Counted from the stretch's first letter, positions 1-9,475 are shown. The stretch is DNA of 64,000 bases from Betaproteobacteria bacterium (GCA_025356655.1 JANXRW010000013.1:1-64000); one strand, 5' to 3'. Program-made: numbers and translations. Notes: a model not told the origin generated them from the sequence alone.

Positions 1-174
1 GAAAGGGGGCACTTCACCGACACCCTGGTGAACCAGACCGGCCCTGAGGGCCCACAATATTTCACTAGGCGGTCAGATTTTCCGGGGAATGAAACCGAGA
101 CAAAAAGCCGGTGGCCCAGCGAAATAACTTGCGACCCAACAGCTGGCCGCGCTTACAAGCGCTGCAGCGTGCTC

Positions 175-390
175 AGCGCAACGCGCTCTCGCTCGCAAAA
201 CTCGCGCTGCGTGAGTCCACTACGCTCGAAGAGACCAACCATCTGGGCCGCCTGCTCTCGGTCTTGCCGCACGCCACTGCGCCCCACTGCGCCCACGCGC
301 ACCCGCCATCTGCCTGCCCTCCAGCGCGTTGCGGTGCCTGCAGTGTGGCGACTGACGAGGCCGCGGGGAAGAACGCCGCTGGGGAACCGG
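175..390 (-). mobile_element. IS66-family remnant, direct-repeat copy 1
   Basis: The minus strand encodes a short piece reading ...VGLFERSGLTQREFCERE, which matches the N-terminal signature of IS66-type TnpA (OrfA): a hydrophobic position, then SGL, then FC. The frame is lost on both sides, so this is a scrap and not a gene. The same 216 bp recurs without indels at 51079-51294 in the same orientation, with roughly 25 mismatches counted by eye (about 88% identity). No terminal inverted repeats or target duplications were seen. Family assignment rests on the short protein motif plus the TnpB-like sequence beside the second copy. Confidence 0.55.
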
Positions 391-1081
391 CACATACCAG
401 CAGCCCGACCACGCCCAGCCCAAGCACTGCCATCTGCAGGTACTTGGCCTAGCGGTAGAGGCTTGCCGACTCGCGACCGCCGCAGGACCTGCGGATCGCG
501 CGCTGGGTCAGACCGTCGGCAGCGCCAACCGGTGTACAACAGCAGGCGTAGAGGAGCGAACCGCGGCAACGTAGCGAAGCGCACGCCGAGCGATTGCGTG
601 CCGACGCATCGGCAAATCGCGCACGCAATTCGATCGCCACGGCTCACCGCCCTTCAGATGGACAAGGAAAGTCGTATGCGACCGACCTGCGGAGGTTCTA
701 TCATTTCCCAAAGACCAAAAAAAAAGATGACGGTGAGCCTTCTCCCGACCCACTTCTTTTCAGAGAGTCAACGGACCTGACTACCTTTCAAAGCGTTGCA
801 GGCGGCGCGGGACTCGGTGTGGTTCTCGGATGGGTTGCCGTTCTTGTCACGCGACGTTCGTGGCGGAGAAGGCTGGGGTCGATCACAGGGGCCATTGGCT
901 TCGTCGTGCTCCTAATAACTGCGGCGGAATATGTTGAAGCGCATCAAGTTGTCGGCCCGGCAGCGTGGCGGTCTGACCCCGGGTATACCAGATAGCGGCG
1001 CGCCCCCGGCGGTCGCAGGTACTGCAGAAGTCCCGATCCCGGCGACGATGCAGCGGCGATCAACGATCCCGCTCCCTACCG
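391..1081. other. Gene-poor left region with a possible membrane-protein remnant
   Basis: No intact gene is supported here. In the plus frame covering about 765-995 there is a hydrophobic stretch with two potential membrane helices (GAGLGVVLGWVAVLV and GAIGFVVLLITAAEY). It is preceded by a polar segment and followed directly by a stop. The pattern loosely resembles the C-terminal end of a VanZ-type protein, but the match is too weak to name. Upstream of about 720 the sequence reads as degraded DNA in all frames. Confidence 0.25.
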
Positions 1082-3052
1082 TCAGGCACCGCCCTGCTCG
1101 AGCCAGGCCTGGAACATGAGCACGTCCCAGATCAGGTGCTGCACGGCAGCCCCGCTCTTCTGCAGGGCATTCCACCGGGCGGTGATGGGTGCCGCCTCGA
1201 AGTAGCCCTCACGGCGCAGGCGCTGGGGGGAGAGCAGTTCCTCCGCCCAGGGACGCAGCGGACCCCGCAGCCAGTCCGTGAGTGGCACGCCAAAACCCAT
1301 CTTGGGGCGCTCCGTGAGCGAGGAGGGCACATGCCGGGCCAGTACTTCGCGCAGCACCCGCTTGCCCGGGCCGTGGCCCGTGCGGTAGTCGTCCGGCAGA
1401 CTGCTGGCGAATTCGTAGATGCGGTGATCGAGCAAGGGGGCGCGGGTTTCAAGGCCGACCGCCATGGCCGCGCGGTCCACCTTGGTCAGGATGTCATCGG
1501 GCAGGTAGGAGACGCTGTCCCGGTACATCATACGCTGGGGCAAGGAGAGCCCTGCCAAGTCCGCCGCTAACGGCGGGAAGGGCAAGGCAACGGGCCCTCC
1601 CACTAGGATCCGCTCGGGGTGGGGCCACTGCGCGAGGAGCTGCTCGTAGAGCGCCATCCCCGACGCGGACGGCAGCAACTGCCCGAGGAGCGCAAGCCGG
1701 TCGCCGTTGAGCGTGCGGCGCACACGCCGAGGCAGCAGCGGGCCCACGCCGGCAAGGGTGGCGTTCCAGAACCCGGCACCGGGCGCCGCCAGCAGCCCAC
1801 CCACCGCCCGGCGCAGCGGGCGCGGCACGCGGCGCAGGCGCGCCGCCAGGGAATCCGTCATGAAGTAACGGTCGTAACCGCCCAGGATCTCGTCCCCGCC
1901 ATCGCCCGAGAGGCTCACCGTCACCTGCTCCCTGGCCATGCGCGAGACCAGGAAGGTGGGGATGGCGGAGGAGTCCCCAAAAGGCTCGTCATGGATACGA
2001 GGCAACTGCGGCACCACGTCCAGAGCGGCCTGCGGCGGAACGTAGAGCTCCTCGTGGCGCGTTCCCAGGTGCTCGGCCACCGCCCTCGCGTGATGCGCCT
2101 CGTTGAAGGCTTCACTGCCAAACCCGATGGTGAAAGTCCGCACAGCGCCGCGGCCCTGCTGCTGCATGAGCGCCACGACCGTGGAGGAGTCGATGCCCCC
2201 CGATAGGAACGCGCCCACCGGGACGTCAGCGAGCATCTGGTCGCCGATGGCACCGCGGAGCAGTGTCTCCAGCCGGTCCGCCGCTTCACTCAGGCTGCCC
2301 GCGAAGGGCGCCGCCCGCGCCGCCAGCAGCGCCGAGCGGGCGCTCCAGTAGGCTTCCGGCTGCGCGAGGGCACCAGCGGCCACCTGGGCGGGCGTGATCC
2401 CGACTAGGGTGCCGGGCGGCAGCTTGTACACCCCCTCGTGGATGGAATGCGGGGCAGGAACATAGCCGTGGCGCAGGTACAGGGCGAGGGCCTCGCGGTC
2501 CACTGGGGGCATCGTACCGTTGGCCGCACGCAGGGCCTTCAACTCCGAGCCGAACAGCAGGTCGCCGTGCACCAGCCCGTAGTAGAGCGGCTTCTCCCCG
2601 AACCGGTCGCGGGCAAGCCAGAGGGTCCTGTTCTCACGGTCCCACAGCGCCAGCGCGAACATGCCGGTGCTGCGCCGGAGGGCCGCGGCAAGGCCCCAAC
2701 GTGCGATGGCCGCGAGGAGTACTTCGGTGTCTGACCCGCCCCGCCAAGCGCCCGCGCCATCGAGCGGCCCAGCGAGTTCCGCGCGCAATTCCCGGTGGTT
2801 GTAGATCTCCCCGTTGAAGGCGATGAGGAACCGCCCGCAGGCTGAAGCCATGGGCTGGGCACCGGCCGGCGTGAGATCAACGATGGCCAGCCGACGGTGC
2901 GCCAGCGCTACGCCCACGGCGGCATCGCACCAGGTTCCCGATCCGTCCGGGCCGCGGTGCGCCAGGGCGTCCCCGATGCGCTGCGCGACCTGCGATAGCT
3001 CCTTGGCGCCAACCTCAGGGCGGGAAAGAACTACGCCGGCAATTCCGCACAT
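1082..3052 (-). CDS. Asparagine synthase (glutamine-hydrolysing)-like amidotransferase
   Basis: This 656-aa protein belongs to the AsnB family, which moves ammonia from glutamine onto an adenylated carboxylate. The start at 3052 is chosen because it places the nucleophile Cys at position 2 (MCGIAG). An open frame runs further upstream, but initiating there would bury that Cys. The N-terminal class II glutaminase domain shows RGPDG (about 34-38) and FNGEIYN (79-85). The synthetase domain shows the PP-loop SGGIDS (284-289) and a canonical SGDGGDE loop. An AGGTGAG ribosome site lies upstream. It is transcribed away from the plus-strand glycan operon. Such genes beside polysaccharide loci may amidate a sugar acid and not aspartate; the sequence cannot decide. 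Confidence 0.85.
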   Translation of the reverse strand: MCGIAGVVLSRPEVGAKELSQVAQRIGDALAHRGPDGSGTWCDAAVGVALAHRRLAIVDLTPAGAQPMASACGRFLIAFNGEIYNHRELRAELAGPLDGAGAWRGGSDTEVLLAAIARWGLAAALRRSTGMFALALWDRENRTLWLARDRFGEKPLYYGLVHGDLLFGSELKALRAANGTMPPVDREALALYLRHGYVPAPHSIHEGVYKLPPGTLVGITPAQVAAGALAQPEAYWSARSALLAARAAPFAGSLSEAADRLETLLRGAIGDQMLADVPVGAFLSGGIDSSTVVALMQQQGRGAVRTFTIGFGSEAFNEAHHARAVAEHLGTRHEELYVPPQAALDVVPQLPRIHDEPFGDSSAIPTFLVSRMAREQVTVSLSGDGGDEILGGYDRYFMTDSLAARLRRVPRPLRRAVGGLLAAPGAGFWNATLAGVGPLLPRRVRRTLNGDRLALLGQLLPSASGMALYEQLLAQWPHPERILVGGPVALPFPPLAADLAGLSLPQRMMYRDSVSYLPDDILTKVDRAAMAVGLETRAPLLDHRIYEFASSLPDDYRTGHGPGKRVLREVLARHVPSSLTERPKMGFGVPLTDWLRGPLRPWAEELLSPQRLRREGYFEAAPITARWNALQKSGAAVQHLIWDVLMFQAWLEQGGA

Positions 3053-3911
3053 AAGGGGCTCACCTGAAGGAAGGTCCTTGCAACCGGTCGTCAACCCACA
3101 CTGAGGACTGAGATCCGTACGCCGAAAGCATACCGCAGCCCGGGCGCTGCACCGCGCGGCCACCAAGGACGGCGCGCCGCACCGCGAACCAACGCCAACC
3201 CGGTCGCCGTCGACGGCTGGCATTGCAGTGGGTGTCCCACCGTGCCGCGCCGTTGACGCCGCCCACGGAGCAGGCTGGGGCGCAGGTCGATGGCGGTGTC
3301 GCGCGAGCGGAGCTGCCGGCTCTTGCCAAGACGCTTGAGGGGGATCTCCACGCCGCCCGAGATGGTGTCCGCGACGCCGTGTGAGGTCTATTCGCCGGGC
3401 TCCCGCAGGTCCCGGCGTTGACCCACCACTGGCAGGGGTGCGGGCACCACTTCGGGCGGGTCGGAAGCGCCCGGGTGAGGGGCGCCTCTTAGACCCGAAT
3501 CGGCTGATGCACTGCGGGTCTTGGCCAAGGGGCGGCGGCGTCCGCTGAATTGGGCTCGGCATGCTTTACGGGAAAGCCTAGTGTATATTTCAGCGGCGCG
3601 CGTGGCTATCCGCATCGCAGACTGCGGAATCGCGCCCGATTTGTTCTGGCGGTGGCCAACGCCCACCTCCGGTTCACCGCTGAGCGGCCGACCGGCGGAA
3701 CCGGTGCGGAGCACGCAGGCGTCGTGCCGCCGGGCCAGGCTCGACCCAAGCGGTGGCCTCCCCCCTGACACGCTCAGGTGGGTTCAAGTCACGCTCCACC
3801 CGCGGCTAAAGACTGTTCCCTGCAGGTACTCCGCATGAACCACAAAAGCGACCACCCCGACATATCCCACCGCCCCGAGCACCCTGCCCGGCGGCCTGAG
3901 GGCCGACGCCT
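3053..3911. other. Long divergent intergenic region
   Basis: These 859 bp lie between the minus-strand asparagine-synthase-like gene and the start of the plus-strand sugar operon, so they probably hold promoters for both. The open frames on either strand look like GC-rich noise, with no recognisable domain. A TATATT hexamer at 3584-3589 is a conceivable -10, but no convincing -35 sits at 16-18 bp. The only coding candidate is a 28-codon ORF at the far end (3835-3921). Confidence 0.5.
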
Positions 3912-3921
3912 ATGGCGGTGA
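3835..3921 (+). CDS. Possible 28-aa leader ORF overlapping the operon's first gene
   Basis: A short frame begins MNHKSDHPDI... and is rich in His, Arg and Pro. It has an AGG 8 nt before its ATG, and its TGA (3919-3921) overlaps the next gene's ATG at 3912. That next gene has no visible ribosome site of its own, so coupled translation from this leader is conceivable. There is no homology argument and the frame could be chance. Confidence 0.2.
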   Translation: MNHKSDHPDISHRPEHPARRPEGRRLWR

Positions 3922-4601
3922 CCGCCGTGGTGCAGGCGCGGATGTCCTCGGCCCGCCTGCCGGGAAAAGTGCTGCGCGAAGTGGCAGGGCAACCCCTGTT
4001 GGGTTATTTGTTGGATCGGCTCGCCCGGGCGCGTCATTTGGACCGGGTTATCGTGGCCACCTCCTTGGATTCCAGCGATGACGCCGTGGCCCACTGGTGC
4101 GAACGCCACGGCGTGGAATACCACCGTGGCCCACTGACCAACGTGTTAGCTCGCTTCGTCGAGGTGGCACGTTCCCGGGACCTGGAAGCTTTGGCACGGA
4201 TCAGCGGCGACAGCCCGCTGCTCGACCCGGTCGTGGTGGACGCCGTGGTGTCGGCCTTCGAATCGGCGCCCTGCGACATTGCCACCAACGTCTTCCCGCG
4301 CAGCTTTCCGCGGGGTCAGTCTGCGGAGGTGATGCGCCGGGACGCACTGGAGGCGGTGTTGGCCAGCACGACGGATCCAGCGGACCTGGAACATGTGACC
4401 GCGCACTTCTACCGCCACCCGCAGCGCTGGCGCATCGTCAACGTAAGCTGCGCAGCGGACCGATCGGGCGAGCAACTCTCCGTGGATACGCCTGAAGACC
4501 TTGCTGCTTTCGAGCGACTGCGCGCGCAGATGGACCAGGAACCCTGGGCCTATCACATTGACGCCTTATTGGCACTGCGGGATAATGCGCAGTTAACCTG
4601 A
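3912..4601 (+). CDS. SpsF-type cytidylyltransferase
   Basis: This 229-aa protein starts TAVVQARMSSARLPGK, the nucleotide-binding signature of the SpsF/NeuA-like (cytidylyltransferase 3) family, and has an ISGDSPLLDP motif at about 97-106. SpsF-like enzymes are expected to activate a sugar acid as its CMP derivative. The NeuB-like synthase three genes downstream fits that role: this enzyme would make the CMP-donor of the final ulosonic acid. It is the first gene of the long plus-strand operon. No clear Shine-Dalgarno precedes the ATG. NeuA proper has a different motif set, so I give no symbol. Confidence 0.8.
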   Translation: MAVTAVVQARMSSARLPGKVLREVAGQPLLGYLLDRLARARHLDRVIVATSLDSSDDAVAHWCERHGVEYHRGPLTNVLARFVEVARSRDLEALARISGDSPLLDPVVVDAVVSAFESAPCDIATNVFPRSFPRGQSAEVMRRDALEAVLASTTDPADLEHVTAHFYRHPQRWRIVNVSCAADRSGEQLSVDTPEDLAAFERLRAQMDQEPWAYHIDALLALRDNAQLT

Positions 4602-4631
4602 CTGCAGCCTAAAAGCCTAGGCTAACACGCC

Positions 4632-5783
4632 ATGCTCAGAAACCTGCCCTTCGGCGCCCCGATGATCGGGGAAGAAGAACGCGCCGCCGTCATGGACGTC
4701 ATGGCTGGGCCAATCCTCGTCCACGGCCCACGCGCAGTCCAGTTCGAACAGGACTTCGCCCACTTCACGGGCGCACCCCATGCGGTGAGTGTCTCGTCTT
4801 GCACTGCCGGCATGCATCTGGTGTGGTTCACCCTGGGCCTGGGGCCCGGCGACGAGGTGATCGTCCCGGCCCAAACCCACACCGCCACCGCCCACTGCGT
4901 GGAACTCACCGGCGCGCGTGCGGTGTTCGTGGACGCCGACACCCGCACCGGAAACATTGACCTCGATGCCCTGGAGGCAGCCGTTACGCCGCGCACGCGC
5001 GCCATCGCGGTGGTGCACTTCCTCGGCATGCCGGTGGACATGGCCCGCCTGATGGCCATTGCCCGGCGCGCCAACTTGTTCGTGCTGGAGGATTGCGCTC
5101 TGTCCCTGGGCAGCCGCTTCGGTGGAACGCACACGGGCCTGATCGGGGACGTGGGTGTGTTCTCGTTCTATCCGGTCAAGCACATGACCACTGCCGAAGG
5201 CGGGATGGTCATCACTCACGACGGCGACCTCGCGGCGCGACTGCGCCTGCGGAAGGCGTTCGGCGTCGACCGCACCCATGGCGAACGCAAGATCCCCGGC
5301 ACCTACGATGTGGTGGCCCTGGGTTTCAATTACCGCATGAGCGAGATCCACTGTGCCATTGGCATCGCGCAGCTACCCAAGGTCCCAGGGTTCCTCACCC
5401 AGCGCGAGTGCAACTATGGCAGGCTTTCCAAAGGCTTGGAGGGCATTGCGGGGTTGAGCCTGCTGCAATCCACCACGGGTGTCTTCCAGAGTAGCTATTA
5501 CTGCCTGTCCGTGATATTGGACGCCTCACTGGCCACCCGACGCGCGGCGGTCGTGGCCGGACTCAACGCGCGCGGAGTAGGCACAAGCGTCTATTACCCC
5601 CAGCCGGTGCCTCGCATGACTTACTATCAGGAGCGCTACGGCTGGACCGATGGCTCCTTCCCCAACGCGGCACGAATCAGCGATCAATCCATCGCCCTGT
5701 CGGTGGGCCCGCACCTTAGCGAGGACGACATGGACTACACGGCCGCTTCGCTGCGCCAGGTCATCCAGGAGCTCGGCGCTTGA
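4632..5783 (+). CDS. DegT/DnrJ/EryC1/StrS-family sugar aminotransferase
   Basis: This 383-aa protein matches the PLP-dependent sugar aminotransferase family, which installs an amino group on a nucleotide keto-sugar. It has the EDCALSLG segment (153-160) with the PLP-ring Asp154, and FSFYPVKHMTTAEGG (178-191) with Lys183 as the Schiff-base lysine. Length is usual for the family. A small inverted repeat (AGCCTA/TAGGCT, 4606-4623) lies in the 30-bp gap after the cytidylyltransferase, and no strong ribosome site is visible. In this pathway the product is likely an amino sugar precursor that is later acylated or formylated. Confidence 0.9.
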   Translation: MLRNLPFGAPMIGEEERAAVMDVMAGPILVHGPRAVQFEQDFAHFTGAPHAVSVSSCTAGMHLVWFTLGLGPGDEVIVPAQTHTATAHCVELTGARAVFVDADTRTGNIDLDALEAAVTPRTRAIAVVHFLGMPVDMARLMAIARRANLFVLEDCALSLGSRFGGTHTGLIGDVGVFSFYPVKHMTTAEGGMVITHDGDLAARLRLRKAFGVDRTHGERKIPGTYDVVALGFNYRMSEIHCAIGIAQLPKVPGFLTQRECNYGRLSKGLEGIAGLSLLQSTTGVFQSSYYCLSVILDASLATRRAAVVAGLNARGVGTSVYYPQPVPRMTYYQERYGWTDGSFPNAARISDQSIALSVGPHLSEDDMDYTAASLRQVIQELGA

Positions 5784-6829
5784 AACCTATCGATCTGGCA
5801 GGAAAGCGCGTCGCCCTCATCGGCGGCGCTGGCTTCATTGGGCACAACCTTGCACTGAGCCTGGTGCGAGCGGGAGCTGATGTGCACTGCGTGGACGGAC
5901 TTCAGGTCAACAGCCTGGGCGCCTATGCCAGCGCCACCAGCGACCCGGACAAGGAACTCTTTGTCCAGCTGATCAACGAGCGCCTATCCCTGTTGCGCCA
6001 GGAGCGCATTCCGCTGCACGTCATCGACGCCCGTGACTACCATGCACTGTGCCGCTGCCTGGGTGAGATCCGTCCGCAGGTGGTCGTCCAGCTAGCGGCC
6101 GTGGCCCACGCCAACCGCTCGAACAAGGACCCTTTCAGTACATTCGACCACAGCTTCCGAACGCTGGAAAACGCGTTGGACTACTCGCGCGGGAACGTAG
6201 AGCAGTTCATCTACTTCTCCTCCTCCATGGTCTACGGGGACTTCGATGGCGAGGCGGTGAGCGAGGAGCGGCAATGCGAACCGCTGGGAATCTATGGGGC
6301 GCTGAAGTACGGCGGCGAGAAGCTGGTGATCGCATACCGACAGGTGTTCGGCCTCGACTACACGATCGTGCGGCCCTCCGCCCTCTACGGCGAGCGCTGC
6401 GTGAGCCGGCGCGTGGGCCAGGCCTTCATCGAGAACGCGTTGCGCGGCAAGGGATTGACCGTCAACGGTGACGGTACCGATGCCCTGGACTTCACCTATA
6501 TCGGCGATCTGGTGCAGGGTGTCACTCGCTGCATCGGCCTGCCCGAGGCGCGCAACCAGATCTTCAACCTGACCTACGGTGGTGCGCGCACCCTGAACCA
6601 GATGATCGACCTGGTGCGCCGGGGCTTTCCCGGCGTGGACGTACGCTACCAGCCGCGCGACGCGCTCATGCCGGAGCGCGGCACTTTGTCGGTGGAGAAG
6701 GCCCGCCGCCTTCTGGGCTACGAACCGCAGTTCCCCCTCGAACTAGGGTTCCCGCGCTACATCGAGTGGTACCAGGACCTGGCGCGCCGCCATCCGGACT
6801 ACTTCGGCGGCCCGCGGGCCCACGCCTGA
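5780..6829 (+). CDS. NAD-dependent epimerase/dehydratase (extended SDR)
   Basis: This 349-aa extended short-chain dehydrogenase has the dinucleotide motif GGAGFIG (15-21), the catalytic YGALK (172-176) and Ser147-149 region. The TTG start at 5780 overlaps the aminotransferase stop by 4 nt and has AGGAG 8 nt upstream, which supports it over later starts. Family members act as 4,6-dehydratases, 4-epimerases or reductases of nucleotide sugars. It probably acts before or with the adjacent aminotransferase to make the keto or epimerised sugar. The exact reaction cannot be read from the motifs. Confidence 0.85.
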   Translation: MKPIDLAGKRVALIGGAGFIGHNLALSLVRAGADVHCVDGLQVNSLGAYASATSDPDKELFVQLINERLSLLRQERIPLHVIDARDYHALCRCLGEIRPQVVVQLAAVAHANRSNKDPFSTFDHSFRTLENALDYSRGNVEQFIYFSSSMVYGDFDGEAVSEERQCEPLGIYGALKYGGEKLVIAYRQVFGLDYTIVRPSALYGERCVSRRVGQAFIENALRGKGLTVNGDGTDALDFTYIGDLVQGVTRCIGLPEARNQIFNLTYGGARTLNQMIDLVRRGFPGVDVRYQPRDALMPERGTLSVEKARRLLGYEPQFPLELGFPRYIEWYQDLARRHPDYFGGPRAHA

Positions 6830-6844
6830 GGGGAGTAGAGACCC

Positions 6845-7855
6845 TTGCGCCTGTTCGGGAAGGACCTGGACCAGCAGGTTGCGCTCATCGCTGAAGTGGG
6901 CGTGAATCACGAGGGCGACGTGGAAGCTGCGCGCCGAATGATCGACCTGGCCGCGGACGCCGGTGCCGACGCGGTCAAGCTGCAGTCCTATACGCCCTCG
7001 CGCTACGCGTCCGCCTCGGACCCGGCACGCCTGGCGCGAGTAACGCGTTTCAGCTTGGACTCGGCGGCCCAACTCGACTTGGCCCGCCATGCCGCTGCGC
7101 GGGGCATCCCCCTGTTTTCGTCCGCGCTGACCGAGGACGTGGTGCCATTCCTCGCCCAGTGGTGCCCGGCCATCAAGATCGCCAGTGGCGACCTGGACTT
7201 CGAGCCCGTGATCCGTGCTGCGGCCGCCACCGGCAAAGTGGTGATCCTGTCCACCGGGATCGGCACCGTGGCGGAGATCGACCGGGCCGTGGGGTGGTTC
7301 GCCGATGTGGTCGGCGCCGCCGCACTGGCGTCACGGCTGGTGCTGATGCACTGCGTATCCGCATACCCAACGCCGGTCGAGCAGGCGAACGTGCGCAGCG
7401 TGCCCTTCCTGCGCGAGCGCTTTGGCCTAGTAACCGGTTACTCCAACCATGTGATGGAACCGGAGGCGGTCCTCGCAGCGGTCGCGCTTGGCGCCCAGAT
7501 GGTGGAGGTCCACTTCACCGACCGGCGTGAGGGCCGCGAATTCCGTGACCACGCCCTGTCCCTGGAACCAGCGGAACTGGCTGCCCTGCGCGGTTCCATA
7601 GATCGCGTGCGGGCCAGCCTGGGCGCCCACGACAAGCAACCCCAGGCGTGTGAGCTACCGCTGCGGCTTGCCATCCGCAAAGGTCTGGTCGCCGCCCGCG
7701 AGCTGCCCGCCGGTACGCGGATTGCGGCCGGGGATCTGCACTTTGCGCGGCCGGCCACCGAGTTCGCCGCTGGTGAGCTAGGGGCAGTGCAGGGCCGCGA
7801 ACTGCTCCGCCCTTTGCAGGCGGGTGAAACCCTGGTCCGAGACGGCGTGCGCTGA
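6845..7855 (+). CDS. NeuB-type N-acetylneuraminate/nonulosonate synthase with SAF domain
   Basis: This 336-aa protein resembles sialic, legionaminic and pseudaminic acid synthases, which condense phosphoenolpyruvate with a six-carbon amino sugar to give a nine-carbon ulosonic acid. The TIM-barrel part shows AEVGVNHEG near residues 17-25, AVKLQSY, IASGDL and TGYSNHVMEPEA with a metal-binding His. The last 60 residues form the antifreeze-like SAF domain (LVAARELPAGTRIAAGDL). The TTG start at 6845 has GAGGGGAG at 6828-6835. It sits between the epimerase and a formyltransferase. No PseG- or NeuC-type enzyme, which normally releases the free sugar substrate, is present in the window. Confidence 0.88.
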   Translation: MRLFGKDLDQQVALIAEVGVNHEGDVEAARRMIDLAADAGADAVKLQSYTPSRYASASDPARLARVTRFSLDSAAQLDLARHAAARGIPLFSSALTEDVVPFLAQWCPAIKIASGDLDFEPVIRAAAATGKVVILSTGIGTVAEIDRAVGWFADVVGAAALASRLVLMHCVSAYPTPVEQANVRSVPFLRERFGLVTGYSNHVMEPEAVLAAVALGAQMVEVHFTDRREGREFRDHALSLEPAELAALRGSIDRVRASLGAHDKQPQACELPLRLAIRKGLVAARELPAGTRIAAGDLHFARPATEFAAGELGAVQGRELLRPLQAGETLVRDGVR

Positions 7856-7859
7856 GGCC

Positions 7860-8573
7860 GTGCGCGTCGCCGTCCTGACCACGCAGACACCGCACCATGC
7901 TTGGTTCGTGCGCGAACTCGCGCGCGAGGTGGGTGCGCTGCATGTGCTCATCGAGCGCGAGGGGGTGCGCGCTCCCTTCGACACCGGTCATCCGTTCGAA
8001 ACCACGCGTGATCAGGACGAGTGCACCGCGTGGTTCAGCGGCCACAACCCGACCCTGGAGGAATTCGCCCCGTGCAGCGCTTGTGGCAACATCAATGACC
8101 CGGCAGCCGCCGCCGTGCTCCGGGACATGGCCCCCGATCTGGTGCTGGTGTTCGGCACGCGGAAACTGCTGCCTCCGGTGATCGCCGCCGCGGGCCCGCT
8201 CGTGCTCAATCTGCACGGCGGAGACCCTGAGTATTACCGCGGCCTCGACAGCCACCTGTGGGCCATCTACCACCACGACTTCGCGAACCTCGTCACGACG
8301 CTGCACCACCTCACCGAGGGCCTCGACCAGGGCGCGATCGTGGGCACCAGGCCAGTGCCCCTGTCCCGCGGCCTGAAACTGCATCAACTGCGCCGCGTGA
8401 ACACGGAAACAGCGCTTTGCCTCACTCTGCACGCCGTACGGGAGTACCGCGAGCGCGGTAGCCTGCCGGCACGGCCGCAGCGCTGCGCCGGGCGGTACTA
8501 CTCCTTTATGCCCGCCGTGCTCAAGGAACTGTGCGTGGCACGGCTTGAACGCCATACCGAGAGCCTTCCATGA
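7860..8573 (+). CDS. Formyltransferase-family protein (sugar N-formyltransferase candidate)
   Basis: This protein has the Fmt/PurN fold and would transfer formyl from N10-formyltetrahydrofolate to an amine. The Asn-His-Asp triad is visible as N117 and H119 (VLNLHGGDPEYYRG) and D156 (EGLDQGAI), numbered from GTG 7860. That start gives 237 aa and follows the synthase stop by 4 nt. Another GTG at 7824 would add 12 residues and overlap the synthase. There is no C-terminal tRNA-binding domain, and the neighbours are sugar genes, so a nucleotide-sugar or ulosonate amine is the likely target. A paired C-x2-C (PCSAC, 71-75) is unusual. The next gene starts in a 4-nt overlap. Confidence 0.78.
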   Translation: MRVAVLTTQTPHHAWFVRELAREVGALHVLIEREGVRAPFDTGHPFETTRDQDECTAWFSGHNPTLEEFAPCSACGNINDPAAAAVLRDMAPDLVLVFGTRKLLPPVIAAAGPLVLNLHGGDPEYYRGLDSHLWAIYHHDFANLVTTLHHLTEGLDQGAIVGTRPVPLSRGLKLHQLRRVNTETALCLTLHAVREYRERGSLPARPQRCAGRYYSFMPAVLKELCVARLERHTESLP

Positions 8574-9475
8574 ATGCCTACGCACAACGCCTTGGTGAAG
8601 ACACCCTTGCCATCTTCCTGTTCCACGGCGTGACGCGACCGCACGGTTGCGCCGTGCGCAACTACACGCGCAAGCACATCGAGCCCGACTTCTTCGCCTC
8701 CATCCTGCGCGCACTCAAGGCCGCCGGGGGGCGGCCTGTGAGCATGCAGGAGGTGCTCGATCACGTCGATAGCGGCACCGCCCTTCCGCCGCGTGCCTTT
8801 GCCATCACTTTCGACGACGGGTTCCACAACAACCTGGACGTGGCGGCCCCCATCCTCGCTGAGGAGGGCATTCCGGCGACCTTCTATGTGACCACCGACT
8901 TCGTGGACCGCAACCGGATGGGCTGGATCGACCGCATCGAGTTTGCGGTCGAACAGCACCCCACTGGTTGCCTGCGGCTGCCGTGGGGCGATTGGGAATT
9001 CAGCGGCGACGCGGCACGGCGGGCCCTGCTCAGCGATATCCGGACCCGGGTCAAGAGCGACGCCGGCGTCGATGCCGACGCCCTGGCCACTGCGATCCAG
9101 GTGCAACTCGGCCTGGAGCCCACGTTCTCCAGCGATCACCTGCTCGACCGCAAACTCAACTGGGAAGATGTTGGACGGCTCGCCGCCGGCCCCGGCTTCA
9201 TCGTCGCGGGGCACTCCCACACCCACCGGATCCTCGAATACCTGGATGATGAGAGCCTGGAGGCGGAGATCGCGACCAGTATCGAACTGCTGGCGCAGCA
9301 GGCCGGCATTCGAAGCCCTCACTACAGTTACCCGGAGGGCCAGCCTTACTGTTACTCGAACCGGGTAATCGACGTCCTTGCGCACCATGGCGTACGCTGC
9401 AGCCCGAGTGCCATCGACGGCATCAATGCCGCAGGCACCTCGCCATTTCACCTGCGGCGGGTCATGGTGACATGA
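8570..9475 (+). CDS. NodB-type polysaccharide deacetylase-family protein (cytoplasmic)
   Basis: This 301-aa protein has NodB motif 1 TFDDG (80-84), a LFHGV motif (17-21) and a His-rich HSHTH (215-219) in place of the usual HxxxH metal motif. There is no signal peptide, so it should act in the cytoplasm. It overlaps the formyltransferase by 4 nt. That pairing suggests de-N-acetylation of a sugar intermediate to expose an amine for formylation, but this is inference. Cell-wall or polysaccharide deacetylases are normally exported, so the missing leader argues for a small-molecule substrate. Confidence 0.75.
   Translation: MNAYAQRLGEDTLAIFLFHGVTRPHGCAVRNYTRKHIEPDFFASILRALKAAGGRPVSMQEVLDHVDSGTALPPRAFAITFDDGFHNNLDVAAPILAEEGIPATFYVTTDFVDRNRMGWIDRIEFAVEQHPTGCLRLPWGDWEFSGDAARRALLSDIRTRVKSDAGVDADALATAIQVQLGLEPTFSSDHLLDRKLNWEDVGRLAAGPGFIVAGHSHTHRILEYLDDESLEAEIATSIELLAQQAGIRSPHYSYPEGQPYCYSNRVIDVLAHHGVRCSPSAIDGINAAGTSPFHLRRVMVT

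Noticed and set aside
153-647. Minus-strand 164-codon frame as a gene
   Set aside because: Only its last 30 or so residues match IS66 TnpA. The rest is low-complexity and lacks a coding pattern.
3053-3562. 170-residue N-terminal extension of the left asparagine-synthase-like gene
   Set aside because: The catalytic Cys must be at position 2 after Met removal, so the start is 3052. The upstream frame is low-complexity.
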